A stretch of DNA of 64,000 nt from Chryseobacterium sediminis (lineage in GTDB: Bacteria; Bacteroidota; Bacteroidia; Flavobacteriales; Weeksellaceae): positions 62,001 to 126,000 of the forward strand of contig NZ_VUNZ01000002.1 of assembly GCF_008386505.1 (NCBI RefSeq), in the 5' to 3' direction. How positions within the stretch are numbered: position 1 is the stretch's first letter; the number at the start of each line of letters is the position of its first letter. The translations under genes and the position numbers were made by a program. The notes below the pieces were generated by a model. That model was not told the DNA's origin, did no database searches, and saw only the letters and a program-made list of their open reading frames with translations. This document shows positions 16,846 to 25,775 of this stretch, piece by piece.

Positions 16846-17667
16846 TTATTTTCTTTTAGATACGATGTAACGGTTAGACACTTTGTTTTTCTTTCTAGTT
16901 TTGTAACCTTTAGCTGGTTTACCGTTTCTAGATCTTGGGTGACCTCCAGAAGAACGTCCTTCACCACCACCCATTGGGTGATCTACAGGGTTCATTACTA
17001 CCGCTCTTGTTCTTGGTCTTCTACCTAACCATCTGCTTCTACCAGCCTTACCTGATACAGTTAATTGGTGATCTGAGTTGGAAACTGAACCAATCATAGC
17101 CATACATTCAGTAAGGATCATTCTTGATTCTCCTGAAGGCAACTTGATGATTGCATATTTTCCGTCTCTAGAAGTTAATTGAGCTGAAGAACCAGCACTT
17201 CTTGCTAAAATAGCACCTTGACCAGGCTTCATTTCAACACAAGAGATTACAGTACCCAATGGAATATTTTTCAATTTCATTGCGTTACCTACGTTTGGTT
17301 CAACGCTTTCTCCTGAAACTACTTTCTGATCAACTTTGATACCGTTTGGAGCGATGATATATCTCTTCTCTCCGTCTGCGTACTCTAATAAAGCGATAAA
17401 TGCAGTTCTGTTTGGATCGTATTCTACAGATTTTACAGTTGCTTCAACGTTTGCTTTGTTTCTTTTGAAGTCAATAATTCTGTATTTCTTTTTGTGTCCA
17501 CCTCCGGTGTAACGCATGGTCATTTTACCTGTTTGGTTACGTCCACCTGACTTTTTAATACCAACTGTTAGAGACTTCTCTGGTTTGTTGGTAGTAATTT
17601 CCTCAAAATTGTTTACAATTCTGAATCTCTGTCCCGGGGTGATAGGTTTTAATTTTCTAACAGACAT
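16846..17667 (-). CDS. rplB: 50S ribosomal protein uL2
   Basis: 273 residues. [20 protein letters not shown] belongs to the OB domain, [20 protein letters not shown] to the SH3-like domain, and [20 protein letters not shown] contains the conserved His of the peptidyl-transferase-proximal loop. uL2 is essential for subunit association and peptide transfer. It lies 22 nt after rplW. Confidence 0.99.
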   Translation of the reverse strand: MSVRKLKPITPGQRFRIVNNFEEITTNKPEKSLTVGIKKSGGRNQTGKMTMRYTGGGHKKKYRIIDFKRNKANVEATVKSVEYDPNRTAFIALLEYADGEKRYIIAPNGIKVDQKVVSGESVEPNVGNAMKLKNIPLGTVISCVEMKPGQGAILARSAGSSAQLTSRDGKYAIIKLPSGESRMILTECMAMIGSVSNSDHQLTVSGKAGRSRWLGRRPRTRAVVMNPVDHPMGGGEGRSSGGHPRSRNGKPAKGYKTRKKNKVSNRYIVSKRK

Positions 17668-17689
17668 TACTATTATTTATAATTAATAA

Positions 17690-17980
17690 TTAATTTACAG
17701 CAAAAATATCGATAACCTCACCTTCAGCAAGTTTGATTACCGCTTTTTTCAATTTGTTTGTCTTTCCTACTTGAAGACCTTTTTTAGTGTACTTTGAAGA
17801 AACCTTCGGAGCATAAATCATTGTGTTAACGTCTGCTACTTTTACACCGTAAGCTGCTTCAACAGCTTTTTTAATCTGGATTTTATTCGCCTTAGGATCA
17901 ACTAAGAAAGAATAAGAACCTCTTAAATCTGTAAGGTAATTAGCCTTTTCTGAAATAACTGGTTTAATAATAATAGACAT
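17690..17980 (-). CDS. rplW: 50S ribosomal protein uL23
   Basis: 96 residues: IIIKPVISEKANYLTDLRGS start, FLVDPKANKIQIKKAVEAAY, and a C-terminal KLAEGEVIDIFAVN. uL23 forms the main docking site for trigger factor and SRP at the tunnel exit. It is spaced 3 nt from rplD. Confidence 0.98.
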   Translation of the reverse strand: MSIIIKPVISEKANYLTDLRGSYSFLVDPKANKIQIKKAVEAAYGVKVADVNTMIYAPKVSSKYTKKGLQVGKTNKLKKAVIKLAEGEVIDIFAVN

Positions 17981-17983
17981 GAC

Positions 17984-18613
17984 TTATTTCTTTAAATTTT
18001 CCTGGAATTTTTCAACTGCACCTTCGAAGAAAATAATCTCACCTGCATTTACTAAATCGTAAGAACTGATTTCGTTGAAGTTCATTACTTTAGTTTTAGG
18101 CAAGTTTCTTGAAGATAAATACACATTCTTGTTAGCTTCAGGAAGAACGAATAAAGATTTTTTACCGTTAAGTTCCAATGCATTTAATACATTGATGAAA
18201 TCTTTAGTCTTAGGAGCAGCAAAGCTCACATCTTCTAAAACTTTAATGCTGTTGTCTCTCATTTTTTGAGATAAAACAGATTTTTTAGCTAATCTCTTAA
18301 GAGCTTTGTTCAATTTGAATCTGTAGTCTCTTGGTTTTGGTCCGAATACTCTACCTCCACCTCTGAAAGTTGGAGATTTGATATCCCCGTATCTAGCAGA
18401 TCCAGATCCTTTTTGCTTCTTAAGCTTTTTAGTAGAAGCAGTAATTTCGCTTCTTTCTTTTGCTTTATGAGTACCCTGTCTTTGTGCAGCAAGATACTGT
18501 TTAACTTCTAAGTAAACCGCGTGCTGATTTGGCTCAATTCCGAATACTGTTTCGTCTAGAGTTACTTTTCTTCCGGTCTCTTTTCCTGATGTATTTAATA
18601 CTACTAGTTCCAT
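17984..18613 (-). CDS. rplD: 50S ribosomal protein uL4
   Basis: 209 residues. The long internal loop [20 protein letters not shown] with [17 protein letters not shown] reaches into the exit tunnel, and the globular domain follows. In E. coli uL4 also represses the S10 operon by attenuation in its leader; the 5' leader of this cluster (about 100 nt before rplC) shows no obvious E. coli-like hairpin. Its start overlaps the end of rplC by 10 nt, indicating coupling. Confidence 0.98.
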   Translation of the reverse strand: MELVVLNTSGKETGRKVTLDETVFGIEPNQHAVYLEVKQYLAAQRQGTHKAKERSEITASTKKLKKQKGSGSARYGDIKSPTFRGGGRVFGPKPRDYRFKLNKALKRLAKKSVLSQKMRDNSIKVLEDVSFAAPKTKDFINVLNALELNGKKSLFVLPEANKNVYLSSRNLPKTKVMNFNEISSYDLVNAGEIIFFEGAVEKFQENLKK

Positions 18614-19227
18614 TTTCTGATAATTACATAAGAATTTTTAGCTCCCGGAACAGCACCTTTTACTACTAAAAGATTTTGTTCTTGATCAACTTTTAACACT
18701 TGAAGGTTTTGAACAGTTACCTGCTCACCTCCCATTCTTCCAGCCATTCTCATCCCTTTGAATACTCTTGAAGGGTCTGAACCAGCACCGATAGAACCTG
18801 GAGCTCTAAGTCTGTTGTGCTGACCATGAGTTGCCTGCATTACACCTCCAAATCCGTGTCTTTTAACAACACCCTGGAAGCCTTTACCTTTTGAAGTTCC
18901 TGTTACATCTACATACTCACCTTCGATGAATAGATCAACACTTACCACCTCTCCTACTTTTGCTTCAGTAAATCCATCGTGGAATTCTACTAATTTAGCT
19001 TTAGGAGCAGAACCAGCCTTTTTAAAATGACCAGCTAACGCTTTACCAACGTTCTTCTCACTCTTGTCATCGAAACCTAATTGAACAGCTGTATAACCGT
19101 CTTTTTCTAAGGTTCTGACCTGTAAAATCGAGCATGGACCAGCTTGAATAACTGTACAAGGAATGTTTTTCCCTTCTTCGTTAAACAAAGATGTCATACC
19201 GATTTTTTTACCAATAATACCTGACAT
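18604..19227 (-). CDS. rplC: 50S ribosomal protein uL3
   Basis: 207 residues: [57 protein letters not shown] and the C-terminal [18 protein letters not shown]. uL3 is an assembly initiator of the 50S subunit, with a loop reaching the peptidyl transferase centre. It is the first gene of the S10-spc-alpha cluster here: rpsJ, which normally precedes it, is at 34925-35230 in the str operon. The promoter at 19334-19363 gives a leader of about 100 nt. Confidence 0.98.
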   Translation of the reverse strand: MSGIIGKKIGMTSLFNEEGKNIPCTVIQAGPCSILQVRTLEKDGYTAVQLGFDDKSEKNVGKALAGHFKKAGSAPKAKLVEFHDGFTEAKVGEVVSVDLFIEGEYVDVTGTSKGKGFQGVVKRHGFGGVMQATHGQHNRLRAPGSIGAGSDPSRVFKGMRMAGRMGGEQVTVQNLQVLKVDQEQNLLVVKGAVPGAKNSYVIIRKWN

Positions 19228-19333
19228 TGTTTATATTATAATAAAATTTATCCTTTATTTATCACTATTTTTCGGAAGTCTGAAGTAATTTCTACTTTTG
19301 ATATAGGCATACTACGCTCCTAAAATGAGTGTG

Positions 19334-19363
19334 CAAATTTATGAATTATTTTATAACTGACAA
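19334..19363 (-). promoter_or_regulatory. promoter of the S10-spc-alpha cluster
   Basis: Reading on the minus strand, TTTG (TTG at 19361-19363) is followed after exactly 19 nt by TAAATTTG (19334-19341), a perfect match to the Bacteroidota housekeeping promoter, then CAC. The same layout with TTTGCAC downstream occurs before rpsL (38309-38338). Transcription should start near 19327, leaving about 100 nt of leader before rplC. Confidence 0.8.
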
Positions 19364-19476
19364 ATATTTTGAGTAAAATATTTTGATTTTTAATCAATTA
19401 GATGATTTTGAAAAAATTCAGAACAACTTTCCCAAAGATTTATTTTGATTTTTAAAAAGAAATTAAGATGAAGACC

Positions 19477-20241
19477 TTATTGAGCAAGAACAGTAACTCC
19501 AACTTCTTCCAGTCCAGCCCTGTCTTCCGTAGAAATACAACTATCCGTAATCAGATAATCCACCTGATCCAAAGCTGCTATTTTTCCAAATCCTTTCTTA
19601 TTCAGCTTTGAGGAATCTGCGAGAATCACTGTTTGATCTGCACATTCCATCATAATCTGATTCAGGTGGGCTTCTGCAGCATTGGAAGTACTGATTCCGA
19701 ATTCCGGATCAATACCATCAACTCCCAGAAAAAGTTTATTGCATGAAAACTGCTTAAGAATACCTTCGGAAATAGAACCTACTATAGAGGTAGAACTTTT
19801 CCGCACTTCACCTCCCAGCTGTATAATATTAATATTAGGATTATTGCAAAGTTCAATCGCCACCCGTAAAGAAGACGTCAATACTGTAAGCGGACCAAAA
19901 TTCATCAGCATCCTGGCAAGATAATGCATCGTTGTTCCGGATGCTAAAATAATACAGTCGTTTTCCTGAATCAATGACAAAGCAGCCCTTGCAATAGCCT
20001 GCTTCGCCTCCACATTGATACTTTCTTTCTCTACTACATTTTTTTCATAAGCATATCTCACCTGCTTACTCGCTCCTCCATGATTTCTGAAAAGAAGCCC
20101 CAGACTTTCAAGATAGTTCAAATCCTTTCGGATCGTAACTGAAGAAACATTGAGTTTTTCACACAGATCCTGAACAAGGACATGTCCTTTTTCATCAAGC
20201 TCTTTCAATATTTCATCCTGTCTTGGTATCAGCTTTTCCAT
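19477..20241 (-). CDS. glpR: DeoR-family repressor, probable GlpR of the glycerol locus
   Basis: 254 residues. The N-terminal winged helix (about 1-58) has ELDEKGHVLVQDLCEKLNVS and SVTIRKDLNYLESLGLLFRN, the DeoR signature. The C-terminal sugar-phosphate sensor domain (about 75-235) has LASGTTMHYLARML and TSNAAEAHLNQIMM. Family members bind a sugar phosphate and release DNA; here the likely effector is glycerol 3-phosphate. It is divergent from glpDKF with a 116-bp spacer holding repeats of AAACGAA on both promoters. The symbol rests on context plus family. Confidence 0.88.
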   Translation of the reverse strand: MEKLIPRQDEILKELDEKGHVLVQDLCEKLNVSSVTIRKDLNYLESLGLLFRNHGGASKQVRYAYEKNVVEKESINVEAKQAIARAALSLIQENDCIILASGTTMHYLARMLMNFGPLTVLTSSLRVAIELCNNPNINIIQLGGEVRKSSTSIVGSISEGILKQFSCNKLFLGVDGIDPEFGISTSNAAEAHLNQIMMECADQTVILADSSKLNKKGFGKIAALDQVDYLITDSCISTEDRAGLEEVGVTVLAQ

Positions 20242-20244
20242 TTT

Positions 20245-20263
20245 ATTCGTTTCATCAAAATTA
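20245..20263 (-). promoter_or_regulatory. -7 box and operator of the DeoR-family gene
   Basis: On the minus strand TAATTTTG (20256-20263) matches TAnnTTTG and is immediately followed by ATGAAACGAAT (20245-20255), which shares ATGAAACGAA with the glpD start region (20358-20367). The repeat would cover the transcription start, the right place for autorepression. The gene starts at 20241, so the 5' leader is only a few nt long. Confidence 0.55.
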
Positions 20264-20304
20264 CCTTTTTTTTTTCACTTCTTAAAATTTCATTTATTTT
20301 CTTT

Positions 20305-20332
20305 TTGCTTTCATTTTTAATTTATATATTTG
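20305..20332 (+). promoter_or_regulatory. glpDKF promoter
   Basis: TTG at 20305-20307 is separated by 17 nt from TATATTTG (20325-20332), a perfect TAnnTTTG -7 box. Transcription would start near 20339, inside the first operator repeat. The 17-nt spacing is at the short end for this promoter class. Confidence 0.65.
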
Positions 20333-20370
20333 AAAACGAAACATAAACGAAACATTTATGAAACGAAACG
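20333..20370 (+). promoter_or_regulatory. operator array for the DeoR-family repressor
   Basis: Three copies of (A)AACGAAAC lie at 20333-20342, 20345-20353 and 20360-20370, directly downstream of the -7 box and running into the glpD start codon. Their register is 11 and 16 bp. DeoR-family repressors often use repeated short half-sites, and a fourth copy on the opposite strand covers the repressor gene promoter. Confidence 0.6.
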
Positions 20371-21956
20371 AAGAACTCAGTAAGTTAACCAATGTAAAAG
20401 AATGGGACTTTATTGTCATAGGAGGAGGAGCCAGTGGTTTAGGTTCAGCATTAGACGCAGTAAGCAGAGGATTCAAAACTTTATTGATTGAATCTCATGA
20501 TTTTGCAAAAGCAACATCCAGCAGAAGTACCAAACTGGTACACGGCGGAGTAAGATATCTTGCCCAGGGAGATGTCGGATTGGTAAAAGAAGCATTGAAA
20601 GAAAGAGGACTTCTTGCAAAAAATGCAGCGCATATCGTAAAAAATCAGTCTTTCATTATCCCAAACTATACATGGTGGGGAGGTATTTACTATAAAATAG
20701 GACTTTCCATTTATGATTTCCTTGCAGGAAAACTAAGTCTGGGTAAAACGAAATACATCAGCAAATCAAAAACCGTTGAAAAGCTTCCAACTATTGAACA
20801 AAATCACTTGATGAGTGGCGTTGTTTACCAGGACGGACAATTTGACGATGCCAGACTTGCGATTAACCTTACCCAAACAATCATTGAAAAAGGCGGAAGT
20901 GCAGTTAATTATGTAAAAGTCATCAACCTTCTAAAAGATGCTTCCGATAAAGTAATTGGCGTGGTTGCAGAAGATCAGTTTTCTAAACAACAGTATCAGA
21001 TTCATGGTAAAGTAGTCATCAACGCAACCGGTGTCTTTACAAATGACATTCTTAATATGAACAACCCTAAGCATGGTAAACTCGTTGTTCCAAGCCAGGG
21101 AATTCACCTTGTATTAGATAAATCTTTCCTGAAAAGTGATGATGCCATCATGATTCCAAAAACTTCAGACGGCAGGGTTTTATTTGTTGTTCCATGGCAT
21201 GACAGAGCTTTGGTAGGAACTACAGATACTCTTTTAAAGGATGAAAGTTTCGAGCCTCGTGCCTTAGAAGAAGAGATTAACTTTGTTTTAAATACGGCAA
21301 GACAATATTTAGCCAAAAAACCAACCCGTGAAGATGTAAAATCAGTTTTCGCCGGACTGCGTCCTCTTGCCGCTCCTAAAGACGGAAGCAAAAGCACAAA
21401 AGAAGTTTCCCGAAGCCATAAAGTGATTACTTCAGAAACAGGACTGGTTTCTATTATAGGAGGAAAATGGACTACTTACCGTAAAATGGCAGAAGATACT
21501 ATAAACGAAGCCATGAAAATTCACAGGTTGGGAAATAACCCATCTAAAACAGAACATCTGTCCATTCATGGAAACGTAAAACCGGAACAGGTAGACAGAA
21601 CGAATCACCTGTATGTTTACGGATCTGATATTCCTTCTATAAAAGCGTTGCAGGAAAGCAATCCTCGTTATGCTCAAAAGATCCATCCGGATCATCCTTT
21701 TACAGTAGCCGAAATAGTATGGGCCGTAAAAACGGAGATGGCAGAAACAATTGAAGATATTCTTGCAAGAAGGGTACGTTTACTATTTCTTGATGCAAGA
21801 GCCGCTATAGACAGCGCTCATAACGTGGCAAGAATCATTGCTGAGGAAAAAGGATATTCTGAAGAATGGGCTCAGCAGCAGGAAAATGAATTCATTGAAT
21901 TAGCAAAAGGGTATTTATTAACTCCTTATTCACCTAAAGTTATCAACCTAAATTAG
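20358..21956 (+). CDS. glpD: aerobic glycerol-3-phosphate dehydrogenase, FAD-dependent
   Basis: 532 residues. An N-terminal FAD dinucleotide fold is visible at about residues 17-30 ([13 protein letters not shown]), followed by [20 protein letters not shown], the C-terminal DAO part [11 protein letters not shown], and [17 protein letters not shown]. It oxidises glycerol 3-phosphate to dihydroxyacetone phosphate and passes electrons to the quinone pool at the inner membrane. First gene of the glp operon; 10 nt before glpK. The start codon lies in the repressor operator array, so expression should be induced by glycerol 3-phosphate. Confidence 0.97.
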   Translation: MKRNEELSKLTNVKEWDFIVIGGGASGLGSALDAVSRGFKTLLIESHDFAKATSSRSTKLVHGGVRYLAQGDVGLVKEALKERGLLAKNAAHIVKNQSFIIPNYTWWGGIYYKIGLSIYDFLAGKLSLGKTKYISKSKTVEKLPTIEQNHLMSGVVYQDGQFDDARLAINLTQTIIEKGGSAVNYVKVINLLKDASDKVIGVVAEDQFSKQQYQIHGKVVINATGVFTNDILNMNNPKHGKLVVPSQGIHLVLDKSFLKSDDAIMIPKTSDGRVLFVVPWHDRALVGTTDTLLKDESFEPRALEEEINFVLNTARQYLAKKPTREDVKSVFAGLRPLAAPKDGSKSTKEVSRSHKVITSETGLVSIIGGKWTTYRKMAEDTINEAMKIHRLGNNPSKTEHLSIHGNVKPEQVDRTNHLYVYGSDIPSIKALQESNPRYAQKIHPDHPFTVAEIVWAVKTEMAETIEDILARRVRLLFLDARAAIDSAHNVARIIAEEKGYSEEWAQQQENEFIELAKGYLLTPYSPKVINLN

Positions 21957-21966
21957 CATTATATAC

Positions 21967-23463
21967 ATGAATGAAAAACTGATTCTCGCTCTAGACCAGG
22001 GAACAACTTCCTCCAGAGCGATTCTCTTCAATCACAGTGGAGAAATAAAATATGTATCTCAGAAAGACTTCAGTCAGATATTCCCTACCCCAGGCTGGGT
22101 AGAACACGATCCAAATGAAATATGGTCTTCACAGATCTCTGTAGCAGCAGAAGTTATCGCAAAAGCCGGAATCTCCGGTCTGGAAGTTGCCGCAATCGGT
22201 ATTACGAACCAACGTGAAACAACCATTGTCTGGGATAAAGAAACCGGTGAACCTATCTACAATGCTATTGTATGGCAGGACCGCAGAACGTCAAAATACT
22301 GCGATGAACTGAAAGAACAAGGACACGCAGAAATCATCAAAGAAAAAACAGGACTTGTTCTGGACGCTTACTTTTCAGCGACGAAGCTAAAATGGATTCT
22401 CGATAGTGTAGAAGGAGCAAGACAAAAGGCAGAAGAAGGGAAATTGTGTTTCGGAACGGTTGACACATGGCTTGTCTGGAAACTTACCCGCGGAAAAATG
22501 TTTATCACAGATGTTTCCAATGCCAGCAGAACAATGCTTCTGAATATTCATACTTTAGAATGGGATAATGATTTATTAGAATTATTCAACATTCCAAAAG
22601 CCATTCTGCCTGCAGTAAAACAAAGCAGTGAGGTGTATGGTGAAACGGCCACTACTCTGTTCTCTACCAAAATTCCGATTGCAGGAATTGCGGGTGATCA
22701 GCAGGCTGCATTATTTGGCCAGATGTGCATCACTCCGGGAATGGTAAAAAATACCTATGGAACAGGATGTTTCTTATTAATGAATACAGGAACAGAAGCT
22801 GTTTCTTCTAAAAACAATCTTTTGACAACTGTAGCCTGGAAAATCAATGGAGAAGTAAACTATGCATTAGAAGGAAGTGTATTTGTAGGAGGCGCAGCCA
22901 TTCAATGGTTAAGAGATGGTCTTAAATTGATTCATTCTTCGGACCAGGTGAATGAACTGGCGGCTTCTGTAGAAGATAATGGCGGTGTATATTTCGTTCC
23001 TGCATTAACGGGGCTTGGTGCGCCTTATTGGGATCAGTATGCCCGTGGAACTATTGTGGGAATCACCCGTGGTACTACCGATGCCCATATCGCAAGAGCA
23101 ACATTGGAAGGAATTGCATTTCAGGTTTACGATATCGTAAAAGCAATGGAAGCAGATTCCGGAAGAGCAAGTCTTGAATTAAGAGTAGACGGAGGTGCTT
23201 CTGCAAGTGATCTTCTGATGCAGATACAGTCTGATCTTTTCGGCTTTAAAATCACAAGACCTAAAACTCTTGAAACAACAGCTTTAGGAGCAGCCTATCT
23301 TGCCGGCCTTGCTGTAGGATACTGGAAAGATATCGCTGAAATTCAGTCTCAATGGATTGTTGATAAAGATTTCCATCCTCAATTGGAAAAAGAACATGTT
23401 GATAAAATGGTACACTCTTGGAGAAAAGCTGTATCACGTTCTCAAAGCTGGATAGAAGATTAA
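21967..23463 (+). CDS. glpK: glycerol kinase
   Basis: 498 residues of the FGGY kinase family. Visible motifs are [14 protein letters not shown] (ATP phosphate loop), [49 protein letters not shown] and [14 protein letters not shown]. It phosphorylates imported glycerol to glycerol 3-phosphate, which traps it in the cell and supplies both GlpD and the repressor effector. Located between glpD (10 nt) and glpF (23 nt). Length and all motifs are normal. Confidence 0.98.
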   Translation: MNEKLILALDQGTTSSRAILFNHSGEIKYVSQKDFSQIFPTPGWVEHDPNEIWSSQISVAAEVIAKAGISGLEVAAIGITNQRETTIVWDKETGEPIYNAIVWQDRRTSKYCDELKEQGHAEIIKEKTGLVLDAYFSATKLKWILDSVEGARQKAEEGKLCFGTVDTWLVWKLTRGKMFITDVSNASRTMLLNIHTLEWDNDLLELFNIPKAILPAVKQSSEVYGETATTLFSTKIPIAGIAGDQQAALFGQMCITPGMVKNTYGTGCFLLMNTGTEAVSSKNNLLTTVAWKINGEVNYALEGSVFVGGAAIQWLRDGLKLIHSSDQVNELAASVEDNGGVYFVPALTGLGAPYWDQYARGTIVGITRGTTDAHIARATLEGIAFQVYDIVKAMEADSGRASLELRVDGGASASDLLMQIQSDLFGFKITRPKTLETTALGAAYLAGLAVGYWKDIAEIQSQWIVDKDFHPQLEKEHVDKMVHSWRKAVSRSQSWIED

Positions 23464-23486
23464 TTCACTTATCAAAAAAAACTTAT

Positions 23487-24218
23487 ATGACCCCATTTAT
23501 CGCAGAAGTTATCGGGACGATGCTTCTTATATTGCTAGGCAACGGTGTTGTAGCCAATGTTGTCTTAAAAGATACGAAAGGAAATAATTCCGGATGGATT
23601 GTTATTACTACCGCTTGGGCATTGGCCGTTTTTGTGGGAGTAACTGTTGCAGGGCCAATAAGTGGTGCCCATCTGAATCCAGCTGTAACCATTGGACTGG
23701 CCACTGCAGGAAAATTTTCGTGGGATCTTGTTCCGTCTTATATTGCAGCTCAAATGATTGGAGGAATGCTGGGTGCATTTTTAGTATGGCTTTTCCACAA
23801 AGATCATTTTGCGATCACGGAAGATGAAGGAGCCAAACTGGCCTGTTTCAGTACTGGTCCGGCTATCAGAAAAACATCTTCTAATCTTATCAGTGAGATT
23901 ATCGGAACATTTGTACTTGTATTTGTTATTTTCCATTTTTCTGACCCGAGTATTTCTTTACAGACTGATCCAAATGCCAAAGTTGGGTTAGGTACTGTAG
24001 GCGCTATTCCCGTTACCTTTCTTGTATGGGTAATAGGTTTATCCCTTGGAGGAACTACTGGATATGCCATCAACCCCGCAAGAGATCTTGCTCCAAGAAT
24101 CATGCACGCTATCTTACCTGTAAAAGGAAGTAGTGACTGGGGGTACGCCTGGATTCCTGTTGTAGGACCTATTACAGGTGCTATTATTGCTGCAGTTATA
24201 TACGGATTTTTAAAATAA
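23487..24218 (+). CDS. glpF: glycerol uptake facilitator (aquaglyceroporin)
   Basis: From the ATG at 23487 the protein has 243 residues and six membrane helices, with the two NPA boxes SGAHLNPAVT (near residue 64) and GYAINPARDLAPR (near 197). The Asp after the second NPAR is the marker of glycerol-conducting MIP channels as opposed to strict aquaporins. The frame extends upstream to 23418 inside glpK, but that extension is hydrophilic and unlike the family, so 23487 is chosen. It facilitates glycerol diffusion across the inner membrane. Gap to the next gene is 5 nt. Confidence 0.96.
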   Translation: MTPFIAEVIGTMLLILLGNGVVANVVLKDTKGNNSGWIVITTAWALAVFVGVTVAGPISGAHLNPAVTIGLATAGKFSWDLVPSYIAAQMIGGMLGAFLVWLFHKDHFAITEDEGAKLACFSTGPAIRKTSSNLISEIIGTFVLVFVIFHFSDPSISLQTDPNAKVGLGTVGAIPVTFLVWVIGLSLGGTTGYAINPARDLAPRIMHAILPVKGSSDWGYAWIPVVGPITGAIIAAVIYGFLK

Positions 24219-24223
24219 AACAA

Positions 24224-25036
24224 ATGATGAAAAAAATCTTAAAGGGAATCTTTCTTCTTGCTATAGGCACAGGAAGATTATTTTCACAGGAAAATGGTGA
24301 AACCAAGGAAACCAAAGAAGGAAGACTTGATTTTACAGCCAACATTCAGAACAATCACTTATGGAGAGGGCTTATTATTACTGATAAACCTGTTGTGATG
24401 GGAAATCTTTCCTACGCTTTAGATGCGGAGAAGAAATGGAAAGTGGGAATTTGGGGAGCTTCTGCACTAGCGGATGATAAGGATAATACTCATTATAAGG
24501 AAATCAATTATTACGTTCAGTATTCTGACGGACGTTTTTATATTGGATTATGGGATCTTTATAATTCAAGAAATATCAATACTGCAGTAGCTGCTGATGA
24601 CATCTTCAGCTATTCACAGAGAAGAACTGCCCATATTATTGATTTAAGAACAAATTATACTTTCGGACCTTCATTCCCGATCAATATTGAAGCTGACATT
24701 ATGCTGTATGGAGGAGCCAATGCAGGAGAAGTAATCCTGGAAGCTGACGGAAGTTATAAGAAAAACAGATACTCTACTTATGTACAGGTGAGTTATCCTG
24801 TCATTAGTGGTCAGAAAGTAAACCTTGATGCTTTTGTAGGAGCCGGATTTGCTCTCAACGACAAAACTTTTTTATATGGTAATGGCAAAAACAGCTTCGA
24901 CATTGTAAATGTAGGAGTAAAAGCAGGAAAAGTGGTTAAGATCACAGATCATTACAGCCTTCCTGTATCCATGATGGCCATGTGGAATCCGTCTAACAAA
25001 TATGCAAGAATTCAGCTTGCGGCAACTGTTTTTTAA
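24224..25036 (+). CDS. outer-membrane beta-barrel protein of the glycerol operon
   Basis: 270 residues with a signal peptide (about 1-21, ending GRLFSQ) and then repeated amphipathic beta strands (FTANIQNNHLWRGLIITDK; YSTYVQVSYPVISG) ending in Phe, as expected of outer-membrane barrels. It begins 5 nt after glpF and ends at the operon terminator (25064-25088). I do not recognise the exact family. Its place suggests a porin letting glycerol or glycerol phosphodiesters through the outer membrane, matching GlpF in the inner one; this is inference. Met2 is an alternative start. Confidence 0.75.
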   Translation: MMKKILKGIFLLAIGTGRLFSQENGETKETKEGRLDFTANIQNNHLWRGLIITDKPVVMGNLSYALDAEKKWKVGIWGASALADDKDNTHYKEINYYVQYSDGRFYIGLWDLYNSRNINTAVAADDIFSYSQRRTAHIIDLRTNYTFGPSFPINIEADIMLYGGANAGEVILEADGSYKKNRYSTYVQVSYPVISGQKVNLDAFVGAGFALNDKTFLYGNGKNSFDIVNVGVKAGKVVKITDHYSLPVSMMAMWNPSNKYARIQLAATVF

Positions 25037-25063
25037 TCTGAATTAAACTAAATTATAGAAAAG

Positions 25064-25088
25064 CCACTCTTTTTGGAGTGGTTTTTTA
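25064..25088 (+). terminator. glp operon terminator
   Basis: CCACTC (25064-25069) pairs with GAGTGG (25076-25081), followed by a run of T. It lies 27 nt after the stop of the barrel gene. Confidence 0.85.
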
Positions 25089-25158
25089 CTACATCACTCT
25101 TCCTTAAAAAGGAGAATAATTATACGATTCTAAAATATGGTAAAAACCCCATCAATAA

Positions 25159-25205
25159 CCGGGTTTTTACGGAGAATATTTTGCTTAAATATCTATACTT
25201 TTGAA
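25159..25205 (+). promoter_or_regulatory. duplicated promoter element, copy A
   Basis: The element reads CCGGG, TTT, ACGG, 13 nt, TAAATATCT and then TACTTTTG (25196-25203), which fits TAnnTTTG. An upstream AAAAACCC (25142-25149) pairs with GGGTTTTT (25161-25168), so the CCGGG part lies in an inverted repeat. A second copy with the same total length of 47 nt precedes the gene at 25776. Confidence 0.6.
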
Positions 25206-25215
25206 AAAAAGATTA

Positions 25216-25638
25216 ATGAAAAAGATTTTCAGTTTAATGATCCTGTGTATTAGTATTTTTACTTTAGCCCAGCAGGTAAAGGTTCCTTTTACCGGACACA
25301 GAAGCTTTGATATCATGAAAGGATACAGCGGCACCGGCACTCCTCACTATTATCTGGATATAAAAGCGGACGGTGATGTTCATTTTGGATATGTTCAGGT
25401 GAATCAGGCAGACGGAAAAGAAACAACAGAGGAAATCAATGCCGGAAAATATGCCCCTAATAAAGTAATGAAAGTAGTTTTCAAAGAATATGACGAGACA
25501 TTTCTGGTAAAATTCGACAAAGACAAAATTTATCTTACTGATGAAAGGGGAAATATTCTACATCTTGATGGATGCTGTTCTTCCAGAGAAAGCATCGATA
25601 AGGAAACCTGTAAGTGCGAAAGTGAACTTTACAAGTAG
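25216..25638 (+). CDS. small exported protein of unknown function
   Basis: From the ATG at 25216 it encodes 140 residues with a signal peptide (MKKIFSLMILCISIFTLAQ). An in-frame TTG at 25201 overlaps the inferred -7 box, so it cannot be the start. The mature part is beta-rich (YYLDIKADGDVHFGYVQV) and ends in a Cys cluster, CCSSRESIDKETCKCE, with four cysteines that could form disulfides in the periplasm. No family recognised. It has its own promoter and a weak hairpin after the stop (near 25661-25684). Confidence 0.7.
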   Translation: MKKIFSLMILCISIFTLAQQVKVPFTGHRSFDIMKGYSGTGTPHYYLDIKADGDVHFGYVQVNQADGKETTEEINAGKYAPNKVMKVVFKEYDETFLVKFDKDKIYLTDERGNILHLDGCCSSRESIDKETCKCESELYK

Positions 25639-25713
25639 TAAAATAATATATAGAGAGAGTCGCTCCATTGGGGCGGCTTTCTTGTTGTGAAAAGCGATCC
25701 GTAAAATTAATCA

Positions 25714-25760
25714 CCGGGATTTCACGGTTTATATTCTCCCTAAATATCTTTATTTTTGAA
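25714..25760 (+). promoter_or_regulatory. duplicated promoter element, copy B
   Basis: CCGGG, TTT, ACGG, 13 nt, TAAATATCT and TATTTTTG occur in the same order and over the same 47 nt as at 25159-25205; the last 20 nt differ at only two positions. CCGTAAAAT (25699-25707) and ATTTCACGG (25719-25727) again form an inverted repeat around CCGGG. It lies 15 nt before the ATG at 25776. Confidence 0.6.
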
Positions 25761-25775
25761 GGATGATTAAAACTC

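Noticed and set aside
23418..23486. Extended GlpF or GlpK-GlpF frameshift fusion
   Set aside because: The extension is only an open frame inside glpK; the normal GlpF start at 23487 is present and glpK has its normal stop.
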